A stretch of 64,000 nt of DNA from Methylococcaceae bacterium (GTDB lineage Bacteria > Pseudomonadota > Gammaproteobacteria > Methylococcales > Methylomonadaceae). Positions within the stretch are counted from its first letter, which is position 1, and every line of letters begins with the position of its first letter. The stretch spans positions 26,153 to 90,152 of the forward strand of contig SPJM01000342.1 in the NCBI GenBank assembly GCA_006844585.1, in the 5' to 3' direction. The notes below the pieces were generated by a model that was given only the letters and a program-made list of their open reading frames with translations, made no database searches and was not told the DNA's origin. Shown piece after piece: positions 8,962-17,218 of this stretch. The translations under genes were made by a program, and so were the position numbers.

Positions 8962-9531
8962 GTGGTAATGGATGCGGATTTTATAGAACGGTTTGATCAG
9001 TATAAGGAGAGTCTTTTGTTTTTTTACTCTTTACCTGTTTTTTTTGACGATGTTAATGTCATGACTCGAATAGAGTTTTTGTTGATTTTAGCGGTGCTGT
9101 TGTGTTTTTTTTGGTTCACTGCTCCGCAGCCGGAGGGGGCTGTTGTGTCGTCCAAAGAGGCGTCGGCGACCAGGGATCATTTAGTAGAGGCGTGGTTGGG
9201 ACGCAAGCCTTTGTGGATGATTTTTTGGGTTTTTTTTATTGTTCTTAACGCTTTGGTTTTTTATGTCGATGGTTTAGCGATTAGCGGTCGGTTCACAGTT
9301 TCAAGCTGGGATGCGTTTTACTTTATATTGTTTACCCCGACTGTATTTTGGACGGTTTGCATCTGGCGCAATTCCGCTAATACGCGTTTTAGATTTTGGG
9401 CCGCTTTCGCCAGATTGGCGTCGGCGACCGTTTTTTTCGATTTTTTTCTAAAACTGGTTTTAAGGTTTGCCTACGCTCGTATTTTTTTCAATTGTCAGGA
9501 AGCGGTGCTGGACTATGCGGCTTGTTTTTAA
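8962..9531 (+). CDS. Hypothetical integral membrane protein
   Basis: The 189-residue protein matches no family I can name. It has an N-terminal segment rich in Asp and Phe, then four probable transmembrane helices (about 37-52, 83-101, 112-131, 149-170) and an FF-rich C-terminus. GTG at 8962 and ATG at 8968 are both possible starts; GGAAGGG at 8945-8951 better serves the GTG. The stop codon overlaps the terminator hairpin shared with the convergent cytochrome gene. Function unknown. Confidence 0.6.
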   Translation: MVMDADFIERFDQYKESLLFFYSLPVFFDDVNVMTRIEFLLILAVLLCFFWFTAPQPEGAVVSSKEASATRDHLVEAWLGRKPLWMIFWVFFIVLNALVFYVDGLAISGRFTVSSWDAFYFILFTPTVFWTVCIWRNSANTRFRFWAAFARLASATVFFDFFLKLVLRFAYARIFFNCQEAVLDYAACF

Positions 9532-9555
9532 CCCAGCCTTCGAAAGCTGGGTTAA
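9528..9555. terminator. Bidirectional terminator hairpin
   Basis: Perfect 10-bp inverted repeat TTAACCCAGC / GCTGGGTTAA with an 8-nt loop. It overlaps the stop codon of the membrane protein gene and lies 19 nt beyond the stop of the convergent cytochrome c4 gene. The stem is GC-rich in its inner part. The flank on the plus side is moderately T-rich. Confidence 0.6.
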
Positions 9556-9573
9556 GCGGTTTGCATTTTGGCG

Positions 9574-10146
9574 CTAAAGTGAATTTAAATAGGCGCTGAT
9601 TGCTTTAATATCTTCGTTGCTTAAGTTTTTTGCAATTGCCGCCATCGGGCCGCCCTTGCGATTGCCTTTTTTGAAACTGCTCAATTGTTTGCTGAGGTAT
9701 TGGGTTTGCTGACCCGCGAGTCTGGGGATTTGACTGCGCCCGGCGCCTTGTGCGCCATGACAGCCGAAACACATCATGGCTTTTTGTTTGCCGGTTTCAA
9801 TTAATGTGGAATTTTTATCAAGATCTTTTGATTTTAATTGTTGTTTGGCGAAATAAGCGGCAATTTCTTTAATGCTGTTATTGTCCAGGTTGGCGGCGAT
9901 TTGATTCATCGTCGGGTTGATTCTTTGCTTGTTTTTAAAAGCCGTTAATTGCGCTTTTAAATATTTGCTTTGTTGCCCCGCCAGGCTGGGGGTTGTGCTG
10001 TTATGACTGACGCCTTTGTCGCCATGGCAACCCTGACACAAAGCAACTTTATTTTCAATAGTTTGCGCTTTGGCTGCGGGTAGCGCGGTGAATAAAAGCA
10101 GGTTTGAAAAAAATAAACAAATAGTCAATTTGTGAACAGTATTCAT
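9574..10146 (-). CDS. Diheme cytochrome c4
   Basis: The exported 190-residue protein has two homologous class I cytochrome c domains. Each has a CXXCH haem site (CQGCH and CFGCH) and a distal methionine in a PTMNQI / GPMAAI context. The signal peptide ends near PAAKAQ. ATG at 10146 has GAGG upstream, so I prefer it to the in-frame TTG five codons earlier. Cytochrome c4 is a periplasmic electron carrier, usually between bc1 or a dehydrogenase and terminal oxidases. It is transcribed divergently from the fhc operon. Confidence 0.9.
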   Translation of the reverse strand: MNTVHKLTICLFFSNLLLFTALPAAKAQTIENKVALCQGCHGDKGVSHNSTTPSLAGQQSKYLKAQLTAFKNKQRINPTMNQIAANLDNNSIKEIAAYFAKQQLKSKDLDKNSTLIETGKQKAMMCFGCHGAQGAGRSQIPRLAGQQTQYLSKQLSSFKKGNRKGGPMAAIAKNLSNEDIKAISAYLNSL

Positions 10147-10514
10147 GGCTGAGAACCTCAATTATATATGGGACATTCTAATAGGCTATGGTGCGCGACT
10201 ATTGGGATTTTGTAAAAATCGCAATGACTAACTTTGTTAATTAGGACTGAGCAAAAAGACACGCTAGTTTCGGGTTTTATAAAATTCTCAGTCCTTAGGT
10301 AATGAAAATAACCCCTTGTCGCTTAATATTGTCTGAATTTTAGGCGGCGGTTGTCATGACCGGGATAAGTTTAGATTAAGTAGGGATATGAAACAAGCAA
10401 TCCTTAGCGGATTGGGTTAAAATAATTGCGTTTTGCATTGATTTTTCATGCCATTTATGAGTGTTGGAGGCATAATCAATGTGTTTAATTGAATGCAACT
10501 AAGAGAGAATATCC
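10147..10514. promoter_or_regulatory. Intergenic region upstream of the fhc operon
   Basis: This 368-nt gap separates cytochrome c4 from fhcB. It holds a perfect 9-bp inverted repeat AGGACTGAG (10243-10251) / CTCAGTCCT (10287-10295) enclosing 35 nt, whose role is unknown. A weak sigma-70-like pair, TTGCAT then TATGAG with 17 nt between, can be read near 10434-10462. A short leader open reading frame precedes fhcB. Confidence 0.4.
10479..10502 (+). CDS. Possible 7-codon leader peptide before fhcB
   Basis: GGAGG at 10466-10470 is placed 8 nt before ATG 10479. That opens a 7-codon frame (MCLIECN) ending in TAA at 10502, 12 nt before the GTG of fhcB. The strong ribosome binding site ahead of a tiny frame could couple translation or act as a leader. 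No attenuator hairpin is evident, and the peptide shows no run of a regulatory amino acid. Confidence 0.3.
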   Translation: MCLIECN

Positions 10515-11792
10515 GTGGCCAAAATTACTGAAGTGCCCAGTCCTTTTTGTGGCGTAGGAACTGATGATTTGGTTGTTGAGGTGGATGGAACAACCTTGAC
10601 TGTCAAAGAAAACGGTTGTGCTGTGAATACGCCGGCTTTTGAACAAGCGATAAGCGACTTGAAACCTCGCATTAATGGCGAAGAAGTTGAGTTGGAGCAA
10701 GCTGTTGCTAAAGCCGCTGAATTGTTGGCGAATAGTTATCAGCCGTTGATCGGCGGTTGCGCAAGCGATGTGAACGGTATGCGCGGCGTATTGGCGGTGG
10801 CCGATCATTGCGGCGCAGTCGTTGATAATATCAATTTCAATGCAGCTAGACGCAATTATTTAACCATGCAGGATTCCGGCTGGATGAACACCACCCTGGC
10901 TGAAATAAAAAATCGTTGTGATTTATTAGTCTTGGTCGGTGTTGACCTGGAAGCTTTTTCACCGCGTTTTTTTGAACAATATATATGGTGTGACGACGCC
11001 ATGTATTTGGATAATGCCGCCGCCCGGCAAATTGTTTATTTAGGTAAAGCGCCTTCAGGTGCGGCCTCAACTTCGCCGGATGGGGCAGCTGCAAAAGTGT
11101 TGGCTTGTGATGATGCGGACTTACCGGAATTATTAGCGGTGTTGGCGGCTTTGTTGAAAAAGCAGCCTTTGCAAGTTGAGGCGGTGGCTGGTATCGCATT
11201 GCCGGAATTGCAGACGTTGGCGGAACAATTAATGAACGCTAAATACGGTGTAATAAGCTGGGCGGCCAGCGCCTTGGATTTCAGCCAAGCTGAGTTAACC
11301 GTTCAGTCAATTTGCAATACAGTTAAAGAGATTAATGATTTGGGCGTCCGTTGCTCAGGGTTTCCTTTAGGTGGAAAAAAAGGCGATGTAACCGCTAATC
11401 AAGTCAGCGGATGGATAACCGGTTATCCGGCGCGGGTCGCTTTTAATCGTGGTTATCCTGAATATGATCCTTTTCTTTATGATGGTATGGCGATGTTGAG
11501 CAATGGCGAAGTGGATGTGTTGTTATGGGTAGAGGCTTTTAATAGTGAAGCAGCGCCGCCATCGGCCGGTATTCCGACTATTGCGGTGGGTCGTTCCGGG
11601 ATGCAATTTGAAAAAGAACCGGATGTTTTTATTCCGGTGGGAACGCCCGGCATTGATCATGCCGGTCATGCTTATCGATTGGATAACGTGGTGGCCTTGC
11701 GCTTGAAAAAATTAAGAGATTCCGGCTTACCGAGTACGGCGGAAGTGTTGAATGCCATAGAAAATCTGTTGCAGGTGAAGAATGCTGATTAA
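10515..11792 (+). CDS. fhcB: Formyltransferase/hydrolase complex subunit B (formylmethanofuran dehydrogenase subunit B homologue)
   Basis: The 425-residue protein starts at GTG 10515 after AAGAGAG. It resembles archaeal FwdB/FmdB, which belong to the molybdopterin oxidoreductase superfamily, across its length (VGTDDLVVEV near the N-terminus, WAASALDFSQAEL in the middle). The ordinary CXXC Fe-S site is not evident. In methylotrophs FhcB is part of the FhcABCD complex, which converts formyl-tetrahydromethanopterin to formate without acting as a formate-reducing dehydrogenase. The gene overlaps fhcA by 11 bp, indicating tight co-translation. Confidence 0.93.
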   Translation: MAKITEVPSPFCGVGTDDLVVEVDGTTLTVKENGCAVNTPAFEQAISDLKPRINGEEVELEQAVAKAAELLANSYQPLIGGCASDVNGMRGVLAVADHCGAVVDNINFNAARRNYLTMQDSGWMNTTLAEIKNRCDLLVLVGVDLEAFSPRFFEQYIWCDDAMYLDNAAARQIVYLGKAPSGAASTSPDGAAAKVLACDDADLPELLAVLAALLKKQPLQVEAVAGIALPELQTLAEQLMNAKYGVISWAASALDFSQAELTVQSICNTVKEINDLGVRCSGFPLGGKKGDVTANQVSGWITGYPARVAFNRGYPEYDPFLYDGMAMLSNGEVDVLLWVEAFNSEAAPPSAGIPTIAVGRSGMQFEKEPDVFIPVGTPGIDHAGHAYRLDNVVALRLKKLRDSGLPSTAEVLNAIENLLQVKNAD

Positions 11793-13455
11793 ATTAAAAG
11801 GCGGAAAGGTTTTTGATCCTGCCGCCGGGGTCGATGGGAAAACTCAAGACATCTATATTCAAGATGGCAAAATCGTTAAAGCGCCGAAACAGGATGCAGG
11901 CGTCAAAATTGATAAAGAATATGATTTGCAGGGAAAAGTAGTGATGGCGGGCGCCATTGATATGCATACCCATATCGGCGGCGGCAAAGGTAATATCGCT
12001 CGTATTTTATTGCCGGAGGATCACCGTGCTGATCCGGTTGTGCGCGGACAGATTACCCGGTCTGGATGTGGTCATGTAATGCCCAGTACTTATGTGACCG
12101 GTTATCGTTATGCCGAAATGGGCTATACCGCCGCTTTCGAACCTGCGGTATTGCCTGTTAATGCGCGTCAGGCGCATATGGAAATGGGCGACACGCCGAT
12201 TCTGGATAAGGGCGGCTATGTGATGTTAGGCAGTGATGATTATTTACTGCGGATGATGACGGCTAACAAAGATCAGCAAGCGATTAATGATTATGTGGCC
12301 TGGACCTTACAAGCGGCTAAAGGCATTGGTATAAAAGTGGTCAATGCCGGCGGTATTAATGCATTCAAGTTTAATCAGCGACAATTAGATCTGGATGAGA
12401 AAAATGTCTATTATGATGTGTCGCCCAGACAAGTGTTGCAGAGTTTGGCGACGGCTGTTAATCAATTAGGCATTCCGCATCCTTTGCATGTGCATGGCTG
12501 TAATCTGGGGGTGCCGGGTAATGTTGAAACGACTCTGGACACCATTCAAGGCATCGGCGGCCTGCCGATGCATTTAACCCATATTCAATTTCACAGTTAT
12601 GGGGCGGAGGGCGACTTCAAATTTTCTTCCGGCGCTGCGCAAATTGCCGAGGCGATTAATAAAAACAAAAACATTACCGCCGATGTCGGGCAGATATTAT
12701 TCGGACAAACGGTAACCGCGTCGGGCGATAGTATGCACCAACACGCCAACCATCAATTCGCTAATCCATCTAAATGGGTTTGTATGGATATTGAATGCGA
12801 CGCCGGATGCGGGGTGGTGCCGTTTAAATATCGCGATCAAAACTTCGTCAATGCTTTGCAATGGGCGATTGGTCTGGAAATATTCTTATTGGTGGACGAT
12901 CCTTGGCGGGTTTTCTTGACGACAGATCATCCTAACGGCGCGCCGTTTACCAGTTATCCGCATTTAATTCGCTTGTTGATGGATAAGAGCTTCCGCAACG
13001 ATATGTTGGCGACGATTCATCCGGAAGCGCAAAAAATGACGACTTTGGCGTCTATTGACCGAGAATACTCATTACAGGAAATCGCCATTATGACCCGGGC
13101 GGGGGCGGCCAAATTGGTTGGCCTGCATGACAGAGGCGGCTTATCATCCGGTAATTGGGCGGATATTACCGTTTATACCGAGCATGAAGATCGGCAAAGA
13201 ATGTTCGAAAAACCGGATTATGTGTTCAAAGATGGGCAATTAGTGGTGAAAGACGGCGAAGTGGTGAAAGTGACTTGGGGAACCACCCATATCGTTAAGC
13301 CGGATTATGATGCTTCCGTGGAAAAAGACTTGAAAAAATATTTTGATCGTTATCTGACCATGAAACTGGGTAACTTTAAAATCAGCGATGATGAATTCAC
13401 TGAAGACGGGCGCGGCAGTTTAACGGAGCATCCGCTGAAAGGAGGTGCGGCATGA
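11782..13455 (+). CDS. fhcA: Formyltransferase/hydrolase complex subunit A (metal-dependent formylmethanofuran hydrolase)
   Basis: The 557-residue amidohydrolase-superfamily protein has MHTHIGGG with H62 and H64 as first metal ligands. It also has GIKVVNAGG, HVHGCNLG, MHLTHIQFH and TTDHPNGAPF, as in archaeal FwdA. FwdA-type subunits hydrolyse the formyl group from the methanofuran carrier to formate at a binuclear zinc site. It is cytoplasmic and acts with FhcD in one complex. Its stop overlaps the fhcD start by 4 bp (ATGA). Confidence 0.96.
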   Translation: MLIKLKGGKVFDPAAGVDGKTQDIYIQDGKIVKAPKQDAGVKIDKEYDLQGKVVMAGAIDMHTHIGGGKGNIARILLPEDHRADPVVRGQITRSGCGHVMPSTYVTGYRYAEMGYTAAFEPAVLPVNARQAHMEMGDTPILDKGGYVMLGSDDYLLRMMTANKDQQAINDYVAWTLQAAKGIGIKVVNAGGINAFKFNQRQLDLDEKNVYYDVSPRQVLQSLATAVNQLGIPHPLHVHGCNLGVPGNVETTLDTIQGIGGLPMHLTHIQFHSYGAEGDFKFSSGAAQIAEAINKNKNITADVGQILFGQTVTASGDSMHQHANHQFANPSKWVCMDIECDAGCGVVPFKYRDQNFVNALQWAIGLEIFLLVDDPWRVFLTTDHPNGAPFTSYPHLIRLLMDKSFRNDMLATIHPEAQKMTTLASIDREYSLQEIAIMTRAGAAKLVGLHDRGGLSSGNWADITVYTEHEDRQRMFEKPDYVFKDGQLVVKDGEVVKVTWGTTHIVKPDYDASVEKDLKKYFDRYLTMKLGNFKISDDEFTEDGRGSLTEHPLKGGAA

Positions 13456-14348
13456 TTATCAACGGTGTAACAATTGATCAAACTTTCGCCGAAGCTTTTC
13501 CGATGAAAGCGACGCGGGCGATAATTACCGCACAAAATGAAAAATGGGCGATGATTTCCGCGCAAGCGATGACCGGATTTGCAACCTCGGTCATTGCTTG
13601 TGGTTGCGAAGCCGGTATTGAGCGGGTTTTATCGCCTTCCGAAACGCCTGACGGCAGACCGGGCGTATCAATCCTGATTTTTGCGATGGGTGGAAAAGGC
13701 TTGGCCAAGCAATTGGAAACCCGCGCCGGACAGTGTGTTCTGACATCGCCGACTTCAGCTTTATTTGCCGGTATTGATGAAGGAAAGCAGATTCCATTGG
13801 GTAAAAACCTGCGCTATTTCGGCGACGGCTTTCAAATTTCCAAAAAAATTAACGGTAAGCGCTATTGGCGGGTGCCGGTGATGGACGGCGAATTCTTGGC
13901 GGAGGCCACCACCGCCCAAGTCGGAGCGGTCGGCGGCGGTAATTTCCTGGTCTTGGCGGAATCTCAGCCGCAAGCTTTAGCGGCTTGTGAAGCGGCAATT
14001 GAAGAAATGAGAAAAATACCCAATGTGATTATGCCGTTTCCCGGCGGCGTAGTGCGTTCCGGTTCTAAAGTCGGTTCTAAATATCCGGCCTTGGGCGCAT
14101 CAACTAATGATGCATTTTGTCCGACTTTAAAAGGCGTGACTCAAACGGATTTGTCGCCGGAAATTGAATCGGTGATGGAAATCGTCATCGATGGTTTGAC
14201 TAAGGAAGATATAGATCAAGCTATGCGGGTCGGCATACAAGCTGTTTGTGATATGGGGGCGGAGCAGGGCATTAAACGGATTAGCGCCGGAAATTACGGC
14301 GGTAAGCTGGGACCTTTTCATTTTCATTTGCAGGAGATTATGGCGTGA
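13452..14348 (+). CDS. fhcD: Formylmethanofuran:tetrahydromethanopterin formyltransferase (complex subunit D)
   Basis: The 298-residue Ftr-family protein begins MIINGVTIDQTFAEAFPMKATR, the typical Ftr N-terminus, and retains the glycine-rich GAVGGGNFLVLAE region. It transfers the formyl group from tetrahydromethanopterin to the methanofuran-like cofactor for hydrolysis by FhcA. Its length equals that of archaeal Ftr. It overlaps fhcA and fhcC by 4 bp each. Confidence 0.96.
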   Translation: MIINGVTIDQTFAEAFPMKATRAIITAQNEKWAMISAQAMTGFATSVIACGCEAGIERVLSPSETPDGRPGVSILIFAMGGKGLAKQLETRAGQCVLTSPTSALFAGIDEGKQIPLGKNLRYFGDGFQISKKINGKRYWRVPVMDGEFLAEATTAQVGAVGGGNFLVLAESQPQALAACEAAIEEMRKIPNVIMPFPGGVVRSGSKVGSKYPALGASTNDAFCPTLKGVTQTDLSPEIESVMEIVIDGLTKEDIDQAMRVGIQAVCDMGAEQGIKRISAGNYGGKLGPFHFHLQEIMA

Positions 14349-15160
14349 GCGCATTAACCTTAACCATGAAACACAGGTTAGATCAGCGGGTGGATATGTC
14401 GCCGTTGGTTTGTCATAAACTGGCCGGGCTAACGCCGGAGCAAATCGGTGCGATTGAATTGCAGTGCGGCAAACAAAAAATTCGCGTCGATTCATTATTC
14501 AAAATTCAGGGCGATGACACCCAAAACCTCATCATTGCCAATAGCTTTGCTAAGTTGGATTATATCGGCAAGGAATTACAAGGCGGTCAAATTACCATTG
14601 AAGGCGATGTCGGCGCTTATCTTGGCATGCAGATGCAGTCAGGCGTGATTCATGCGAAAGATGATGCCGGGCTTTACGCCGGTTGTGAAATGAAAGAGGG
14701 TTTGTTGCAGATTGACGGCAATGCTGGTGATTTTCTGGGCGCAGCCTTGCCGGGTAATAAACAAGGTATGAAAGGCGGACGCATTTTGGTCAAAGGCAAT
14801 GTCGGCGAACGCGCCGGCGATCATATGCGCAGGGGGGCGATTTTAATTGAAGGCGATGTCGGCGCCTATTGCGGCTCAAGAATGGTGGCCGGCACCATTG
14901 CGGTGATGGGACAATGCGGTCGTTATCCGGGTTACGCGATGCGTAGAGGGACTTTATTGTTTTGGCAGGCTGTACAAGCGCCCGCTACTTTTAACGATTG
15001 CGGTTCTCATACTCTGGCGTTTCTGCCGATTTTGTTTTCTTCTTTTGGCGACTTGAATAGTCATTTTGCTGAACCGAGCGAGGTTTTTAATCGCGTTCAA
15101 CGTTACGGCGGCGATTTGGCGGAAACGGGGCGGGGAGAAATATTGGTTAAACTGGCTTAA
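14345..15160 (+). CDS. fhcC: Formyltransferase/hydrolase complex subunit C
   Basis: The 271-residue protein starts at GTG overlapping the fhcD stop (GTGA). The centre consists of repeated GxxIxxxGxxGxxxG units (EGDVGAYLG, KGNVGERAG, EGDVGAYCG). These form the parallel beta-helix shared with FwdC and the C-terminal domain of glutamate synthase. It is a structural subunit that scaffolds FhcA and FhcD. Gene order B-A-D-C is the arrangement seen in aerobic methylotrophs. Confidence 0.95.
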   Translation: MSALTLTMKHRLDQRVDMSPLVCHKLAGLTPEQIGAIELQCGKQKIRVDSLFKIQGDDTQNLIIANSFAKLDYIGKELQGGQITIEGDVGAYLGMQMQSGVIHAKDDAGLYAGCEMKEGLLQIDGNAGDFLGAALPGNKQGMKGGRILVKGNVGERAGDHMRRGAILIEGDVGAYCGSRMVAGTIAVMGQCGRYPGYAMRRGTLLFWQAVQAPATFNDCGSHTLAFLPILFSSFGDLNSHFAEPSEVFNRVQRYGGDLAETGRGEILVKLA

Positions 15161-15172
15161 GGAGCGGCCATT

Positions 15173-16819
15173 ATGGGAAAGATAGTTGATACATCGAATT
15201 TAAGAGGCGATTTTTTTGGCGGTTTGACCGCAGGAGTTGTCGCTTTACCTTTGGCGCTGGCTTTTGGCGTACAGTCCGGCATGGGGGCCATTGCCGGTTT
15301 GTACGGGGCGATTATGATCGGTATGATCGCCGCCTGGTTCGGCGGCACCGATACCCAAATCAGCGGCCCGACCGGGCCGATGACGGTTGTTTCCGCAGTT
15401 GTCATCGCATCGGCGGTTGATGCGCATGGCGGTAGAATGGAAGACGCCTTAGGGACGATTATCGCTATCTTTTTATTAGCCGGTTTATTGCAAATCTTGT
15501 TAGGGGTTTTCAGAATCGGCCACTATATCAAATATATGCCGTATCCGGTGGTTTCCGGGTTTATGAGCGGAATCGGCATTATTATTATTGTGTTACAGAT
15601 CTTTCCGTTTCTGGGGCATAGTTCGCCAAAGAAGATTCCGGAAATTTTTACAAGCTTGCCGGATATTTTGGATCAGGTGAATTATGCCTCTGTCTGTTTG
15701 GCATTAGCGACTATCGCGATCATTTACCTGTTTCCGAAAATCACCAAATTGATTCCCAGCGCCTTGGCGGCGTTGGTGGCGTTGACAGTTGCCTCAACGA
15801 TATTGGAGTTGGATGTGAAAATTATCGGCGATATTCCGGAAGGTTTGCCGGTTTTGCAATTGTCATCACTTTCCAATGTCGATTGGGGAAGGCCTATGCT
15901 GCTGCTGATACCAGCATTGACTTTGGCGGCCTTGGGTACTATTGATTCCTTATTGACCTCTATTGTCGCCGACAATATGACCCGGACTCAACATAGTAGT
16001 AATAAAGAATTGGTCGGCCAAGGGTTGGGTAATATGGCGGCGGCGGTAATAGGCGGCATACCCGGCGCCGGAGCGACGATGCGTACGGTGGTTAATATAA
16101 ATTCCGGCGGCAGAACGCGTTTGTCCGGGGTTATTCATGGGCTGGCTTTGTTGATTGTTTTGTTGGGCGCCGGCGCTTATGCGCGCCTGATACCGTTGCC
16201 GGTTTTAGCCGGAATTTTGATCACCGTCGGTATCGGCATTGTTAATTACAAGGCCATTAAACATATTCCGTATGTGCCGTTGGCTGATTCATTAATTATG
16301 CTGGTGGTGATTATTTTGACGGTGTTTGTGGACCTTTTGCAAGCGGTCGCCGTCGGAATGGTGCTGGCTTGCGTGCTGTTTATGAAAAAAATGAGCGATA
16401 TAGTCGATGATCAAGTTCGAGATGGATTGGTTGGCGACAATCTTGACGATGCCGATAACCCTGTTGATTTGACTGTGCCTGAAGAGGTTCGACAACAGGT
16501 ATATGTTAAATATTTTGACGGCCCGATTTTTTTCGGCTTTTCCTCGCGTTTTCCGGAAATGTTGCGGGATGTTCCGAGTGTTAAAGTGATTGTATTACGT
16601 ATGGACAGGGTGCCTTATATCGATCAGTCGGGGATATATAGTATCGAAGACCTGATTTTGGGTCTACAGGAAAAAAATGTACATGTGTATTTTTCGGGTT
16701 TGCAAAAGCAGCCTAATGAAATGCTCAAGAATATTGCTTTAATTCCTCGATTGGTGCCGAGTAATCGGGTTTATTCTGATTTTAGAGTTTGTATGGAGGC
16801 TGTAAAAGAAAGTTTATGA
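15173..16819 (+). CDS. SulP family anion transporter with STAS domain
   Basis: The 548-residue inner-membrane protein has about 10-14 hydrophobic segments with the SulP motif GVVALPLALAFGVQSG near residues 20-35. A cytoplasmic STAS domain fills about 435-540 (PIFFGFSSRFPEML, VPYIDQSGIYSIEDL). SulP proteins carry sulfate, bicarbonate or dicarboxylates. It begins 12 nt after fhcC behind AAGGAGCGG and so is probably expressed with the formate-producing complex. A substrate such as bicarbonate is inference only; sequence alone does not decide it. Confidence 0.88.
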   Translation: MGKIVDTSNLRGDFFGGLTAGVVALPLALAFGVQSGMGAIAGLYGAIMIGMIAAWFGGTDTQISGPTGPMTVVSAVVIASAVDAHGGRMEDALGTIIAIFLLAGLLQILLGVFRIGHYIKYMPYPVVSGFMSGIGIIIIVLQIFPFLGHSSPKKIPEIFTSLPDILDQVNYASVCLALATIAIIYLFPKITKLIPSALAALVALTVASTILELDVKIIGDIPEGLPVLQLSSLSNVDWGRPMLLLIPALTLAALGTIDSLLTSIVADNMTRTQHSSNKELVGQGLGNMAAAVIGGIPGAGATMRTVVNINSGGRTRLSGVIHGLALLIVLLGAGAYARLIPLPVLAGILITVGIGIVNYKAIKHIPYVPLADSLIMLVVIILTVFVDLLQAVAVGMVLACVLFMKKMSDIVDDQVRDGLVGDNLDDADNPVDLTVPEEVRQQVYVKYFDGPIFFGFSSRFPEMLRDVPSVKVIVLRMDRVPYIDQSGIYSIEDLILGLQEKNVHVYFSGLQKQPNEMLKNIALIPRLVPSNRVYSDFRVCMEAVKESL

Positions 16820-17218
16820 ATACTGGAGTCTGACAATGGTGGCGTAATAACTGAGGTTTTTGTCAATCATGTCATATGCTATAGGGGATTAATTGATTTT
16901 AACGCTAGCAGCTTCTCTAGCATTAATATGAACTAAAGCTTAATGTATAAGAATTTAAGGTGTTGAAGAGTTGTGTTGCCTATTTGTGGTTTATAAAGCG
17001 GTATTTGGCATTAGAATTGCTGGTTTTGGATTTAGGGTGAACTTTTTTTGGGGCAAATTTAAGCAAAGCTTAAAAAAAGAAAATTTTTTCTATGATATGA
17101 TTTTTAAAAGCTAAGAGCATGGGTTAGTATTGTATACTAATAAGCAAAATGTAAATGATAGGCAATGCTTATTTTTTGCTACACTTTGCTATAAGTTAAT
17201 CAGGGATGCATAATTTCC
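16820..17218. promoter_or_regulatory. Long leader/promoter region of the sigma-54 regulator
   Basis: This is a 399-nt AT-rich gap. It contains no open frame with coding character and no tRNA-like structure. The clearest element is a sigma-54-type promoter at 17005-17021, listed separately. If it is used, the transcript would have an untranslated leader of about 185 nt before ATG 17219. Confidence 0.45.
17005..17021 (+). promoter_or_regulatory. Candidate sigma-54 (-24/-12) promoter
   Basis: TTGGCATTAGAATTGCT has the invariant GG and GC dinucleotides exactly 10 nt apart (17007-17008 and 17019-17020). It matches the TTGGCA...TTGCW consensus well. It faces a gene encoding a sigma-54-dependent activator. 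Confidence 0.5.

Noticed and set aside
10243..10295. Inverted repeat as a transcription terminator of a plus-strand gene
   Set aside because: The arms are 35 nt apart with no T-tract and no gene ends there on the plus strand; left as an unexplained inverted repeat.
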